Source of the DNA: Geothrix edaphica
Lineage (GTDB): Bacteria > Acidobacteriota > Holophagae > Holophagales > Holophagaceae
DNA: 53,728 nucleotides
Assembly (NCBI RefSeq): GCF_030268045.1
Contig: NZ_BSDC01000005.1
Location: forward strand, 1-53,728
Direction: 5' to 3'
Below are positions 17,145-25,342 of this stretch, in pieces; the stretch's first letter is position 1, and each line of letters opens with the position of its first letter. Below the pieces are notes generated by a model, which was not told the DNA's origin, made no database searches, and worked only from the letters and a program-made list of their open reading frames with translations. The position numbers were made by a program, and so were the translations under genes.

Positions 17145-20100
17145 GCGCCGCCTGGCTCGGCCATTGGAAGGCCCCCTGGGGCCTGGACCGGGGCCGCCGT
17201 TGGGGGGATGTCCCCTGGGCCCTGGCGGCCATCAGCCAGGCCTGGCTGCTCGGCGGCCGGGACGGGAGCTGGCCCCGCCTGGCGCAGGAGGCCCGGCGCC
17301 CTGGGGGTCCGCAAGTCACCCAAGGGCCCACGACCTTCGGCCCCCGTCCGGACCCGACCTGGGTGGCCCTGCTCCGCCATGGCAGCCCCGGCATACCGGC
17401 CGCCCAGCGGGGCGCCCGGGAAACCGAGCTGCTGGCCTGGGCCTGGGAGGCCCTGCTGGAGGGGGATGGCGAGCCCTGGATGGCGGCGGGATCGGTCCTC
17501 CTGGATCATCCCCAGCGGCTGCGTTGGATCGCGCTCCTGGGGGCCGTCGATGACACCGGGACCCTGCACCTGCCACCCTTCCTGGAACTGCTGGTTCCGC
17601 CCGTCCTGCGCCGCCTTCCCCCGGGCTGGTGGGAAGGCCTGCTGCGAAGCCAGGATGCGGAGGGCCGCCTCCTCCCGGAAGGGGCTCTCGATCCGACCCT
17701 ACCCTGGCCGGTTCTCCAGGCCCACGCCGGTCCCCTGGCGCTGGAGGTACTGCCCCCGGACCTGGCTCCGTACACCAGCGCGCCCTGGCTGGTGGCTCTG
17801 CCGGACGGGCGCTGGGTGCTGGATCCCCGCCTGCGGGCCTGGGCCAGGGGACTTGGCGCGTCACCCCTCGGGCTGGCGCCCCTGGCCCCGGGGGGCCTGG
17901 CGCTCGGCACGGCCCCGGACCCGCCCCTGGCGGCCCTGCTGCGCCTCCAGCTGGCCGGGGATCAGCCCCGGGACTGGCGGGAGGCCCTGGAAGCCGACCT
18001 GCACGAGGCCCTCCAGCGGCCCGCCCCGCCACCGCCTTCGGGCCACCCCACCTGGGACCGTCTCCGCATGCGCTGGGGCGGCGAGCCTGCGCTTCCGGCC
18101 CCGGGCTACCCGCCCTGGGCCGGCGGCGTACATCCCTGCGCCGACCCCTTCCACTGGATGGCCGAGGGCCTCCGCGCCGACCGGGCCTGCGACCCGGAGG
18201 CCTCCCTGCGGGCCTTCACCCTGGCCCACGCCCACTTCGTCCGGCTGGGGACCTCGGGTTGGGCGGAGCGCGCCGCGTCCAATGCGGCCCACCTCGCCCT
18301 CAAGTGGGCCGACCTGCCCGCCCACGCCCGGTGGGCCGCCCTGCGCGGGCCTCTCCCACAGCCCTGGCAGGATCTGGAGACGGCCCAGCTGGCGGAGGTG
18401 AACCTGGAACCGGACGCCGCCCTGGTCCGGATCCGCCGCCTGGTGGAGGCCCATCCGGGCTTCACCGCAGGCTGGGGCATGCTCGCCCTGCACGGGGCCG
18501 ACCGGGAGCAGTGGGACCTGGTGCGGGAAGCGCTGACCCATGTCCAGGACCACCCCTACGCCCGCTTTCTGCAAGCGGCCCTCGGACCCCTGACGGAGGA
18601 TCCCCCCGCAGATGCGGACCCCGAGACCCGGCTTAGCTGGGAGGCCCATCGGCTCTTCCGCGGTACCGGCGAGCCGCGGGCCTTCTGGGCAGCCTGGGCG
18701 GATTGTCCGACGCAGATCATGCGCCTGGAGCTGGGTCTGCAGGTGCTGGAGCGGCGGCCGGACCTGCGGCGGGCCGAAGCGCTCCTGGCCCTCCAGGCCA
18801 TCGCCGACCGCGCCCGGTCGGCGCGCCACCAGGGGCGCCTCGCGGCCCTCTGGCCCACGCCGGAGGCATCGCCCTCCCTTCCGGCCCGCACCCTGCTGGA
18901 GCAGTGGCTGGCCCAGCGGTCCACCCCGACCTGGTTGGTCTGGGAGGAGGGTGCGCGCCTCCACACCCTGGGCACCGGGGCGCCGCCGCCGGAAGGCGCC
19001 CTCAGCCGCCTGGCCCGGGACGGGGCCCTGGCCCCCTTCCAGCACGACACCTGGATCTGGCGGGGTCACCCCCTCACGTGGGAGGGCTGTCCCGTGGGCG
19101 CCGTCCTGGTGGCCCAAGCGCCTGAGGCGGTGCCGGGCCCCCCGCTGGAGCCCCTGCTGCTGGCCTCCTGGCTGGCCCGGCTCCAGGAGACCCGGCCCGC
19201 GGAGCCCATCGGGGACGCCGGCCTGCTGCTGACGGATGGCAGCGAGCCCATGGCCTCGGTCCTACGGGAGCTGGAGCGCGTGGCCGGCTCGGACCTGCCG
19301 GTGCTGATCCTCGGCGCCACCGGCACCGGCAAAGAGCTCGCCGCCCGGGAGCTCCACCAGCGGTCGGGCCGCAGCGGCGCCCTGGTGGCGGTGAACTGCT
19401 CGGCCTTCGCGGAGGGGCTTCTGGAATCCGAGCTCTTCGGCCACGTGAAGGGCGCCTTCACGGGCGCCGACCGCGACCGGCGCGGCGCCATCGAGGCCGC
19501 CCGGGGCGGGACCCTGTTCTTGGACGAAGTCGCCGACCTCTCCCCGCGCCTCCAGTCCCTGCTGCTGCGGGTGCTCCAGGAGCGTGAGATCCGGCGGGTG
19601 GGCTCGGACCAGTCGATCCGCGTGGATGTGCGCTTCGCGGCGGCCACGCACCGGCCGCTGGAGGAGCTGGCCGAGTCCGGCGCCTTCCGGCGGGACCTGC
19701 TCTTCCGCCTCCAGGGCGCCGTATTGCGGCTGCCGCCCCTGTCTGCCCGCCGCCACGAGTTCCCCTTCCTGCTGCCCCGGCTGGTGGTGAAAGCCGCTTC
19801 CGCAGCCCGGCGGCCCGTGCCCGCCCTGGCCCCCGGCCTCCCCCAGGCCCTCGCCCGCCTGGCCTGGCCCGGGAACGTGCGCGAGCTGCTGCACGCGCTG
19901 GAGCGCGCCATCCTGCGCTGCGAAGGCGGCACCTTGAGAGCCGCTCACGTGCCGGAGCTGGAGGCTCCGGTCTTCCAGGCGCGAGGCTGGGATGACGCCA
20001 CCCGGGCCTTCCAGCGGCGGCTGCTGCTGGACACCCTCCAGGCCTGTGGTTTCCGCATGGCCGAAGCCGCCGAGACCCTGGGCCTTGCGCGACCGGCCCT

Positions 20101-20164
20101 CTACGCCACCGCGCGGCGGCTGGGCGTGGACCTGGTGGCCGAGCGGAGCCGGTCCGGAGTGTGA
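17138..20164 (+). CDS. Large sigma-54 activator with TPR-like N-terminal region
   Basis: A 1008-residue regulator. The C-terminal third is a standard sigma-54 AAA+ domain: Walker A GATGTGKE near 726, GAFTGA near 771, FLDEVADLS near 790, an RRDLLFRL segment and WPGNVRELLHALERA near 910, then a Fis-type helix-turn-helix at about 965-1000. The first 700 residues contain no receiver or known sensor. They are rich in Trp, Pro and Leu, with helical repeats near 340-510 (WMAEGLRADRACDPEASLRA) that look TPR-like. The likely start is a GTG overlapping aroA by seven bases. The N-terminal region probably senses a protein or ligand; its input is unknown. Confidence 0.82.
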   Translation: MLSAAWLGHWKAPWGLDRGRRWGDVPWALAAISQAWLLGGRDGSWPRLAQEARRPGGPQVTQGPTTFGPRPDPTWVALLRHGSPGIPAAQRGARETELLAWAWEALLEGDGEPWMAAGSVLLDHPQRLRWIALLGAVDDTGTLHLPPFLELLVPPVLRRLPPGWWEGLLRSQDAEGRLLPEGALDPTLPWPVLQAHAGPLALEVLPPDLAPYTSAPWLVALPDGRWVLDPRLRAWARGLGASPLGLAPLAPGGLALGTAPDPPLAALLRLQLAGDQPRDWREALEADLHEALQRPAPPPPSGHPTWDRLRMRWGGEPALPAPGYPPWAGGVHPCADPFHWMAEGLRADRACDPEASLRAFTLAHAHFVRLGTSGWAERAASNAAHLALKWADLPAHARWAALRGPLPQPWQDLETAQLAEVNLEPDAALVRIRRLVEAHPGFTAGWGMLALHGADREQWDLVREALTHVQDHPYARFLQAALGPLTEDPPADADPETRLSWEAHRLFRGTGEPRAFWAAWADCPTQIMRLELGLQVLERRPDLRRAEALLALQAIADRARSARHQGRLAALWPTPEASPSLPARTLLEQWLAQRSTPTWLVWEEGARLHTLGTGAPPPEGALSRLARDGALAPFQHDTWIWRGHPLTWEGCPVGAVLVAQAPEAVPGPPLEPLLLASWLARLQETRPAEPIGDAGLLLTDGSEPMASVLRELERVAGSDLPVLILGATGTGKELAARELHQRSGRSGALVAVNCSAFAEGLLESELFGHVKGAFTGADRDRRGAIEAARGGTLFLDEVADLSPRLQSLLLRVLQEREIRRVGSDQSIRVDVRFAAATHRPLEELAESGAFRRDLLFRLQGAVLRLPPLSARRHEFPFLLPRLVVKAASAARRPVPALAPGLPQALARLAWPGNVRELLHALERAILRCEGGTLRAAHVPELEAPVFQARGWDDATRAFQRRLLLDTLQACGFRMAEAAETLGLARPALYATARRLGVDLVAERSRSGV

Positions 20165-20170
20165 AGGCGC

Positions 20171-21967
20171 CTACAGGCGCCGGCCGAAGCTCCGCTCCAG
20201 GTCCTCGAGGGTGAGCTTCTTCAGGATGGGCCTCCCATGCGGACACGTGTTGGGCACCTCGCAGGCCAGGAGGTCGCGGATGAGGCCCTGGGCCAGATCC
20301 GGGGGCAGGGCGTGGTGCTTCTTGATGGCGGCGCGACAGGCCAGCTCGGCGTTGAGGTCCCGGCGGAAGGCGTCCAGGTCCACGCGACCCTCCCGTTCCA
20401 GCCGGGCCAGCAGGTCCTCCAGCAGGGCCTGGGGATCGCGGTCCGCCAGGAAGTCCGGCAGGCCGCGCACCACCAGGGCGCCATCTCCAAAGGGCTCCGC
20501 GTCCACGCCGGCCACCTCCAGCTCCGAGAGAAAGGGCGTGAGCCGCGCCAGGGCTTCGGGTCCGAGCTGCACCACCTGCGGCGGCATCAGGGGCTGGATG
20601 GCGGGGGCGTGGCGGCGCAGGAAGAGCCGCTCGAAGAGCACCCGCTCGTGGGCCACGTGCTGGTCCACGATCCAGAGCTCAGGGCCCCGCTCCCCGTCGA
20701 TCTCCGCCAGCAGGTAGGTCTGCTGGAAGCTGCCCAGGTAGCGGATGGCGCCGCCGGAATTCAGGTTCTCGGCGGCCCCGGAGGACAGGGGCTCATAGGC
20801 GTAGATCGTTTCCATGGGCCGCGTCGTGAAGGTCTCCTCCAGAGCCCGATAGGCTCCCAGCGCCCCTCCGGAATGATCGGACCAGAGCCGCGGATGCTGC
20901 GGCGCAGCCCGGCGGGAAGGATCCAGCTCGAACTCCGCCTCCAGCGGCTTCGGCGGCAGCTCCAGCACGGAAGCGAGGCCGCCTCGCAGCTTCGACCACG
21001 CCTCCTCGGCCCCGCCCCGCACCCAGGCGAAGATGCGCTGGGGCTCGCGGAAGCGCACCTCGGCTTTCGTCGGGTGCACGTTCACGTCCACGGCCTCGGG
21101 GGGCAGCTCCAGGAAGAGCACGGCCGCCGGGTACGAGCCCTTGGCGAAGGTGCCCGACCAGGCCTCCGACAACGCCGCCAGCAGCAGGCGATCCCTCACC
21201 GCCCGCCCGTTCACGAAGAGGTAGAGGTGGTTGCGGTCGCGGAAGCTGAGGTCCGGCGGTGACACGAAGCCCCGCAGCCGCCAGGGCAGCTCGCCGTTCA
21301 CGAAGGGCACCAGGCGGGTGAGCTTCTCGCCGAGCAGGGGGCCCAGGCGCTGGCCCGCGTCCGCCACCGGCGGCAGCACCAGGGGCGCGCCGCGGTCGGG
21401 ACGGATGGTCCAGTGGACGCCAGCGGAACTCAGGGCCAGCCGGGCCACGGCTCCCCAGAGCTGGGCGTGTTCCGTGTCCGTGGACTTCAGGAAGCGCCGC
21501 CGCGCGGGCAGCTGGGCGAAGAGGTCCCGCACGGTCACCGTGGTGCCCCGGCTGCGGGGCGTGGGCGTGACCTCCTTGATGATGCCGAACTCGCAGCGCA
21601 GGCGATGGCCCGCGCCGTCGGCTTCGGCGCTCGTCAGGTCGAAGCGGCTCACGCTGGCGATGCTGGGCAGGGCCTCGCCGCGGAAGCCGAAGGAGGCCAG
21701 ATGGCCCAGGTCCTCCGCCGTGCGCACCTTGCTGGTGGCGTGGCGCTCCAGGGCGAGATACAGGTCATCCCGGGCCATGCCGGAGCCGTCGTCGGCCACC
21801 TCCAGGAGGCGCTTGCCGCCCTCCTCCCAGGCCACTTCGATGCGCCGGGCCCCGGCGTCCAGGGCGTTCTCCACCAGCTCCTTGAGCACCGAGCTGGGCC
21901 GTTCGACGACTTCCCCCGCCGCGATCTGGTTCGCGACGTGATCGGCGAGGACTCGGATCTTGGCCAT
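20171..21967 (-). CDS. mutL: DNA mismatch repair protein MutL
   Basis: Mismatch-repair mediator that couples MutS recognition to downstream strand processing. The 598-residue protein has the GHKL ATPase motifs: QIAAGEVVERP, KELVENALDAGA, DDGSGM, TSKV, FGFRGEAL and SRGTTVTVRDLF. A transducer domain follows, then a variable linker near 335-410 and a C-terminal dimerisation domain (LWIVDQHVAHERVLFERL). The C-terminal CEVPNTCPHGRP region is the usual family end. It is convergent with the sigma-54 activator (six bases apart). The ATG at 21967 lacks a strong ribosome binding site. Confidence 0.95.
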   Translation of the reverse strand: MAKIRVLADHVANQIAAGEVVERPSSVLKELVENALDAGARRIEVAWEEGGKRLLEVADDGSGMARDDLYLALERHATSKVRTAEDLGHLASFGFRGEALPSIASVSRFDLTSAEADGAGHRLRCEFGIIKEVTPTPRSRGTTVTVRDLFAQLPARRRFLKSTDTEHAQLWGAVARLALSSAGVHWTIRPDRGAPLVLPPVADAGQRLGPLLGEKLTRLVPFVNGELPWRLRGFVSPPDLSFRDRNHLYLFVNGRAVRDRLLLAALSEAWSGTFAKGSYPAAVLFLELPPEAVDVNVHPTKAEVRFREPQRIFAWVRGGAEEAWSKLRGGLASVLELPPKPLEAEFELDPSRRAAPQHPRLWSDHSGGALGAYRALEETFTTRPMETIYAYEPLSSGAAENLNSGGAIRYLGSFQQTYLLAEIDGERGPELWIVDQHVAHERVLFERLFLRRHAPAIQPLMPPQVVQLGPEALARLTPFLSELEVAGVDAEPFGDGALVVRGLPDFLADRDPQALLEDLLARLEREGRVDLDAFRRDLNAELACRAAIKKHHALPPDLAQGLIRDLLACEVPNTCPHGRPILKKLTLEDLERSFGRRL

Positions 21968-21995
21968 GGCCTAGAACGCTACCAGCTATCCGCTG

Positions 21996-22448
21996 TCAGC
22001 TGGCCCGGCGGTCAGCTGTCGTACGCAGCTCGACCTGGGCGTGGGGGATGAAGAGATGGCCCAGGTAGGCCAGCAGGAACAGCCCGGCGCTGAGGCCGTG
22101 GGCCCAGCTGAAGACCGTGCGCCAGGCGGGGCTGGTGACCACCTGCACGGCGTAGCCCGACAGCACCATGGGGGCGATGAGGAAGGCCGCGCCCAGGCCG
22201 GTCCGGCGGCCTTCGGGGCCCTTCTTCAGCTTGATCTGGAGGTGGCCGCGCACGGCCATGCCCAGGGCGAAGAGGAGGAGGGGCGCCGTCAGCACATGCA
22301 GGTGCTGGGCCGCGGGCAGCCAGGGGTGGGGCTCGGGGCCGAACTCCCCGGCGCGCACGCCGAACCAGCGCAGGAGGCCGTCCATGAGGCCCGTGCCCGC
22401 CGCGGCGAGGGCGGCCAGGTGCAGGCTCCAGCGCTCCAGGGGGCTCAC
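21996..22448 (-). CDS. Membrane protein with paired histidines (b-type cytochrome-like, DUF4405-like)
   Basis: A 150-residue integral membrane protein with four hydrophobic helices. Histidines are placed as expected for heme axial ligands: His51 and His69 around helix 2 (HVLTAPLLLFALGMAVRGH), His117 and His131 around helix 4 (HGLSAGLFLLAYLGH), plus His10 near the first helix. This resembles small cytochrome b or DUF4405 proteins that carry electrons across the inner membrane. It overlaps the FMN-binding gene by four bases, placing it last in the apbE-porin-FMN-binding set. Heme binding is inferred from the histidines and the context only. Confidence 0.6.
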   Translation of the reverse strand: MSPLERWSLHLAALAAAGTGLMDGLLRWFGVRAGEFGPEPHPWLPAAQHLHVLTAPLLLFALGMAVRGHLQIKLKKGPEGRRTGLGAAFLIAPMVLSGYAVQVVTSPAWRTVFSWAHGLSAGLFLLAYLGHLFIPHAQVELRTTADRRAS

Positions 22449-22963
22449 TTGGCCTCCCGGTAGAGCACCCGGTGCAGGGCCAGGCAGCGGCGGGCCGCGT
22501 CCGTCATGGCGTGGGCCGTGAGGGTGGCGCCGGAGAGCGGGTGGATGCTCCCCTTGAGGCTGAGCTGGGGGTCGAGGGCCTTCCCCTCGAACTGCTTCAC
22601 CCAGGCCTCCTTCGCCATGTACTCCGCGGGCTCGTGGAAGGCCACGGCCTCCACGCGCAGGACGCGGCCCTCGGGCGCAAGGGCCACCAGCAGCGTCTCG
22701 TTCAGGGTCCGGACCCGGTGGGTGTCGAAGAAGCCGACACCCACCAGGGTTCCGTTCTTCCGCGCCTCGTAGACCACGAGCCAGCGTCCCGGCACCTCCA
22801 CCTGCGCCAACGCCTTCACCTGCCCGGCCTGGGCCTCGCTGAGCACGAACTCCCGGCGGGTGAACTGCGCCCCCGGGAAGGCCAGGGCCAGGGCCTCCTG
22901 CGTGGAGGGCAGGGTGGCAAAGAGCGGCAGGGAGAAGGCGAGGGGGGCGAGGACGCGGATCAT
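22445..22963 (-). CDS. Exported FMN-binding domain protein, likely ApbE substrate
   Basis: A 172-residue protein with an N-terminal signal segment (MIRVLAPLAFSLPLFATLPS) and an FMN-binding domain. The covalent flavinylation motif is S144-G-A-T147 within HPLSGATLTAHAM; in this family ApbE attaches FMN to the threonine by a phosphoester bond. The segment WLVVYEARKNGTLVGVGFFD is the usual beta core. The ApbE gene is two genes upstream on the same transcript. AGGA lies near the ATG, and the gene overlaps the membrane cytochrome-like gene by four bases. Probably periplasmic, passing electrons between the membrane protein and an outer acceptor. Confidence 0.8.
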   Translation of the reverse strand: MIRVLAPLAFSLPLFATLPSTQEALALAFPGAQFTRREFVLSEAQAGQVKALAQVEVPGRWLVVYEARKNGTLVGVGFFDTHRVRTLNETLLVALAPEGRVLRVEAVAFHEPAEYMAKEAWVKQFEGKALDPQLSLKGSIHPLSGATLTAHAMTDAARRCLALHRVLYREAK

Positions 22964-22970
22964 GGCGGTC

Positions 22971-24263
22971 CTAGAAGTAGAAGCCGAGACCGACGTTGAA
23001 CTGGTCGCGACCGGTCTCGGCGCGGTTCTCGATCTTGTTCCAGTCAGCCTTCACGGCGACATTCGGGATGGGCTTGTAGCTCACGCCCACGGTCTTCACG
23101 GTGACGTCGTTGGCCAGGTCGGGGGTCACGCCCGCCACCACCCGCTGCTGGGAGTTCAGGCGCTCGTAGCGGACGAAGGGAATGAGGGCCTGCTTGCCGG
23201 ATCCGCGGAGCACATCGTAGCCCGCCTCCAGGTAGCCGCCGAACTGGCGGGTGCCGGTCTGGAATCCGTCGCCGGTGACGGGGAGGGCCGCGACGCCGGC
23301 CTCGGAGTTGGTGATGCGGGAGAAGAGGCCGCGCAGCTGGAGGCCCTGGGCCCGGTACTCGGCATGGACATCCCACAGGGTCGTGACAAGGGACTCGGCG
23401 CCGTCCACGGGATTCGAGTTGCCGCGGTAGAAGCTGAAGCCGAGCGTGGTGCCCGGGATGGGCGCCCAGTCCAGGCGGCCGGTCCAGGCCAGGCTGTTGG
23501 CCTGGGCCTCCTTGCCGAACTGGCGACCGCCCTTGATGCTCTCGGCCGTGAAACCCTCGTGGCCGTTTCCGGAATCGGGGTTGGCATCCATGCCGTTCAC
23601 GAGGTAGAGGCGGTAGCTCAGGTTGCCCGGCAGCTCGCCGTGGATGCCGACACCGTTCTCATGCCAGGTGCTGGGGATGATCCGGCGCTCCACCAGGGGA
23701 CGCTTGGCGCCGAGGAAGGCGGGGGGCTCGTGCATCTCGTTGATGAAGCCCACGGGCAGCAGCATCATGCCGGCCCGCACGTTGAAGGCCTTGTCGATCA
23801 GGAAGTCCAGGTAGGCGAACTCGACCTTGACCTCGCCGCCGGTGGACTCATCGGAGTAGCCGCCGTGCTCGAACTCCAGCTCGGAGTTGAAGACGATGTG
23901 CTCGTTGAACTTGTAGCCCGTGTAGAGCACGAGACGCAGCGCGTCGAGGTTGTTCTCCCGGGGCGCCTTCGTCCCATCCTGCAATTTCGAATCGAAGTTC
24001 TGGTACAGGAACTCGCCGTAACCGCCGATGCTGAGGCCCGTGGGGGCCGCGTAGACCTTGCTGGCCGCCGCGCCCAGGCCGAAACGGCCTTCCTCGCCGG
24101 CGGGAGGCATCACGCTGCCGGTCTTCTGGCTCTCGAGCTCCCGGGACATGGCGTCCAGGCGACGCTCCAGCTCGGCGACTCGCTTATCGGTATCCGGCTT
24201 CTCCTGGGCGAAGGCGGGCGCCGCCAGCAGGGCGCACATGAGGGGGGTGAGCAGGGACTTCAT
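22971..24263 (-). CDS. Outer-membrane porin (OprO/P-like)
   Basis: A 430-residue beta-barrel protein. It has a signal peptide ending AFA-Q, a short coiled coil (KRVAELERRLDAMSRELESQ, residues about 27-46), and then a barrel with alternating strands (LSIGGYGEFLYQNF, LRLVLYTGYKFNEH, VKVEFAYLDFLI) finishing in FNVGLGFYF with the terminal aromatic typical of outer-membrane proteins. The coiled coil plus barrel layout fits trimeric porins with a periplasmic coil. It overlaps apbE by four bases and is followed within 8 bases by the FMN-binding gene. Substrate unknown; context suggests iron or electron transfer. Confidence 0.8.
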   Translation of the reverse strand: MKSLLTPLMCALLAAPAFAQEKPDTDKRVAELERRLDAMSRELESQKTGSVMPPAGEEGRFGLGAAASKVYAAPTGLSIGGYGEFLYQNFDSKLQDGTKAPRENNLDALRLVLYTGYKFNEHIVFNSELEFEHGGYSDESTGGEVKVEFAYLDFLIDKAFNVRAGMMLLPVGFINEMHEPPAFLGAKRPLVERRIIPSTWHENGVGIHGELPGNLSYRLYLVNGMDANPDSGNGHEGFTAESIKGGRQFGKEAQANSLAWTGRLDWAPIPGTTLGFSFYRGNSNPVDGAESLVTTLWDVHAEYRAQGLQLRGLFSRITNSEAGVAALPVTGDGFQTGTRQFGGYLEAGYDVLRGSGKQALIPFVRYERLNSQQRVVAGVTPDLANDVTVKTVGVSYKPIPNVAVKADWNKIENRAETGRDQFNVGLGFYF

Positions 24264-25243
24264 CGGGACTCCCGGGACATCAGGGTGGGGTGGAGGGCGC
24301 GGAAAGCCGGAGTCATCCGGACCGTTCCGTCGTTGAGGAGGAAGGCGGCGGCCACGCCCTGGCGCTCGGCCCAGGCGGGACCCGCGTCGGGGCCCAGGAC
24401 ATAGAGGGCCGTGGACAGCACGTCCGCCGTGAGGGCGTCCGCGGACACCACCGCCGTGCTGCCCCAGGCCGGGCAGGGCTCGCCGGTGCGGGGATCGAGA
24501 ATGTGGCGGCCGCGCTCGGAGGTGCCGCTGCCCGCGAGGGAGGCCTCGTCCAGGCGGAAGGAGAGGCGGGGGTGCCGGCGGTCCAGGGGATCGGCGATGG
24601 CGACCGGCACGGGCCGACCCCAAGCCAGCAGCTGGCCCCCGAAATCGAGCAGCCCGGCGGGGCTGGCCGCCACCCGACGCAGGCGGTCCAGCGCGTAGCC
24701 CTTGAGGAAACCCCCCTCCTCCACACCCGCGGCGGCATGGGTCAGACGGGCGACGCCGGCGGCCGGGTCGAGCAGCAGCAGCCCGGCGCCCGAGGCCCGG
24801 CGGGCCTCCGCCAGGACCTCGGGCGTCGGCGTCCGCCCACCGTGCCGAAGGTCCCAGGCCCGCACCAGGGCCATGAGCACCGGATCGAAAGCGCCCTCCG
24901 TCCGGACCTGCCAGGCCTTCATCCGACCCAGCAGGTCGATCCACTCGGCATCCAGGGACACCGGCTCGCCCTGCGCGGCGTTCAGGCGGCTCCAGGCGGA
25001 GGCGGCCTCCCAGGTGGAGCAGGCCGCCTCCAGGCGGGCCGCCTCCGCCAGCGCCGCCTGTGAGACCCGGTCGAGATCCCCCGGCCCTTCGAGATGCAGC
25101 CTCAGCTCCGTCCCCATGGCCAGCACCGCGCGGTCCCGGGTGGGCACCGAAGTGAGCATCGGGGCCGGCGCCGGAGCGGGCATGGGCGCCTGGGCCGCCA
25201 GCACGGCGGGGACCAGGAGGAGACCAAGGCGGTTCACGTGCAT
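24260..25243 (-). CDS. apbE: FAD:protein FMN transferase
   Basis: Transfers FMN from FAD to a Thr or Ser of extracytoplasmic flavoproteins. With the ATG at 25243 the protein has 327 residues, a signal peptide without a lipobox Cys (LLLVPAVLAAQA), and the ApbE landmarks: MGTELRLHLEG, VDRLLDFGG-type region (GLLDFGGQLLAWG), GTSERGRHILDPRTGEP and STAVVSADALTADVLSTAL with the metal-binding Asp/Thr. Its evident client is the FMN-binding protein on the same transcript. The start is uncertain: no ribosome binding site precedes this ATG, and a palindrome overlaps it. A TTG at 25285 or GTG at 25252 are alternatives. Confidence 0.88.
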   Translation of the reverse strand: MHVNRLGLLLVPAVLAAQAPMPAPAPAPMLTSVPTRDRAVLAMGTELRLHLEGPGDLDRVSQAALAEAARLEAACSTWEAASAWSRLNAAQGEPVSLDAEWIDLLGRMKAWQVRTEGAFDPVLMALVRAWDLRHGGRTPTPEVLAEARRASGAGLLLLDPAAGVARLTHAAAGVEEGGFLKGYALDRLRRVAASPAGLLDFGGQLLAWGRPVPVAIADPLDRRHPRLSFRLDEASLAGSGTSERGRHILDPRTGEPCPAWGSTAVVSADALTADVLSTALYVLGPDAGPAWAERQGVAAAFLLNDGTVRMTPAFRALHPTLMSRESR

Positions 25244-25257
25244 GAGAATGAGTCTCA
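25243..25257. promoter_or_regulatory. Fur-like palindrome (site 1)
   Basis: TGAGAATGAGTCTCA is a 7-1-7 palindrome matching 6 of 7 positions between halves and about 11 of 14 informative positions of the Fur consensus TGATAATnATTATCA. It shares the pattern TGAGA-N5-TCTCA with a second site 46 bases away. It overlaps the presumed apbE start. Fur itself is inferred; another dyad-binding regulator is possible. Confidence 0.5.
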
Positions 25258-25286
25258 CAAACTTGATCTTCGATTTCAAACCCAAA

Positions 25287-25305
25287 TTTGAGATGAGTTC
25301 TCAAA
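25287..25305. promoter_or_regulatory. Fur-like palindrome (site 2)
   Basis: Perfect seven-base arms TTTGAGA and TCTCAAA flank the spacer TGAGT. The core TGAGA-N5-TCTCA is the same as in site 1. It lies between the divergent apbE and metallopeptidase-like genes, so it could control either direction. Confidence 0.5.
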
Positions 25306-25342
25306 AAGTGATCCCCGTCACGCCCCGGTTCACACTGGGGAG

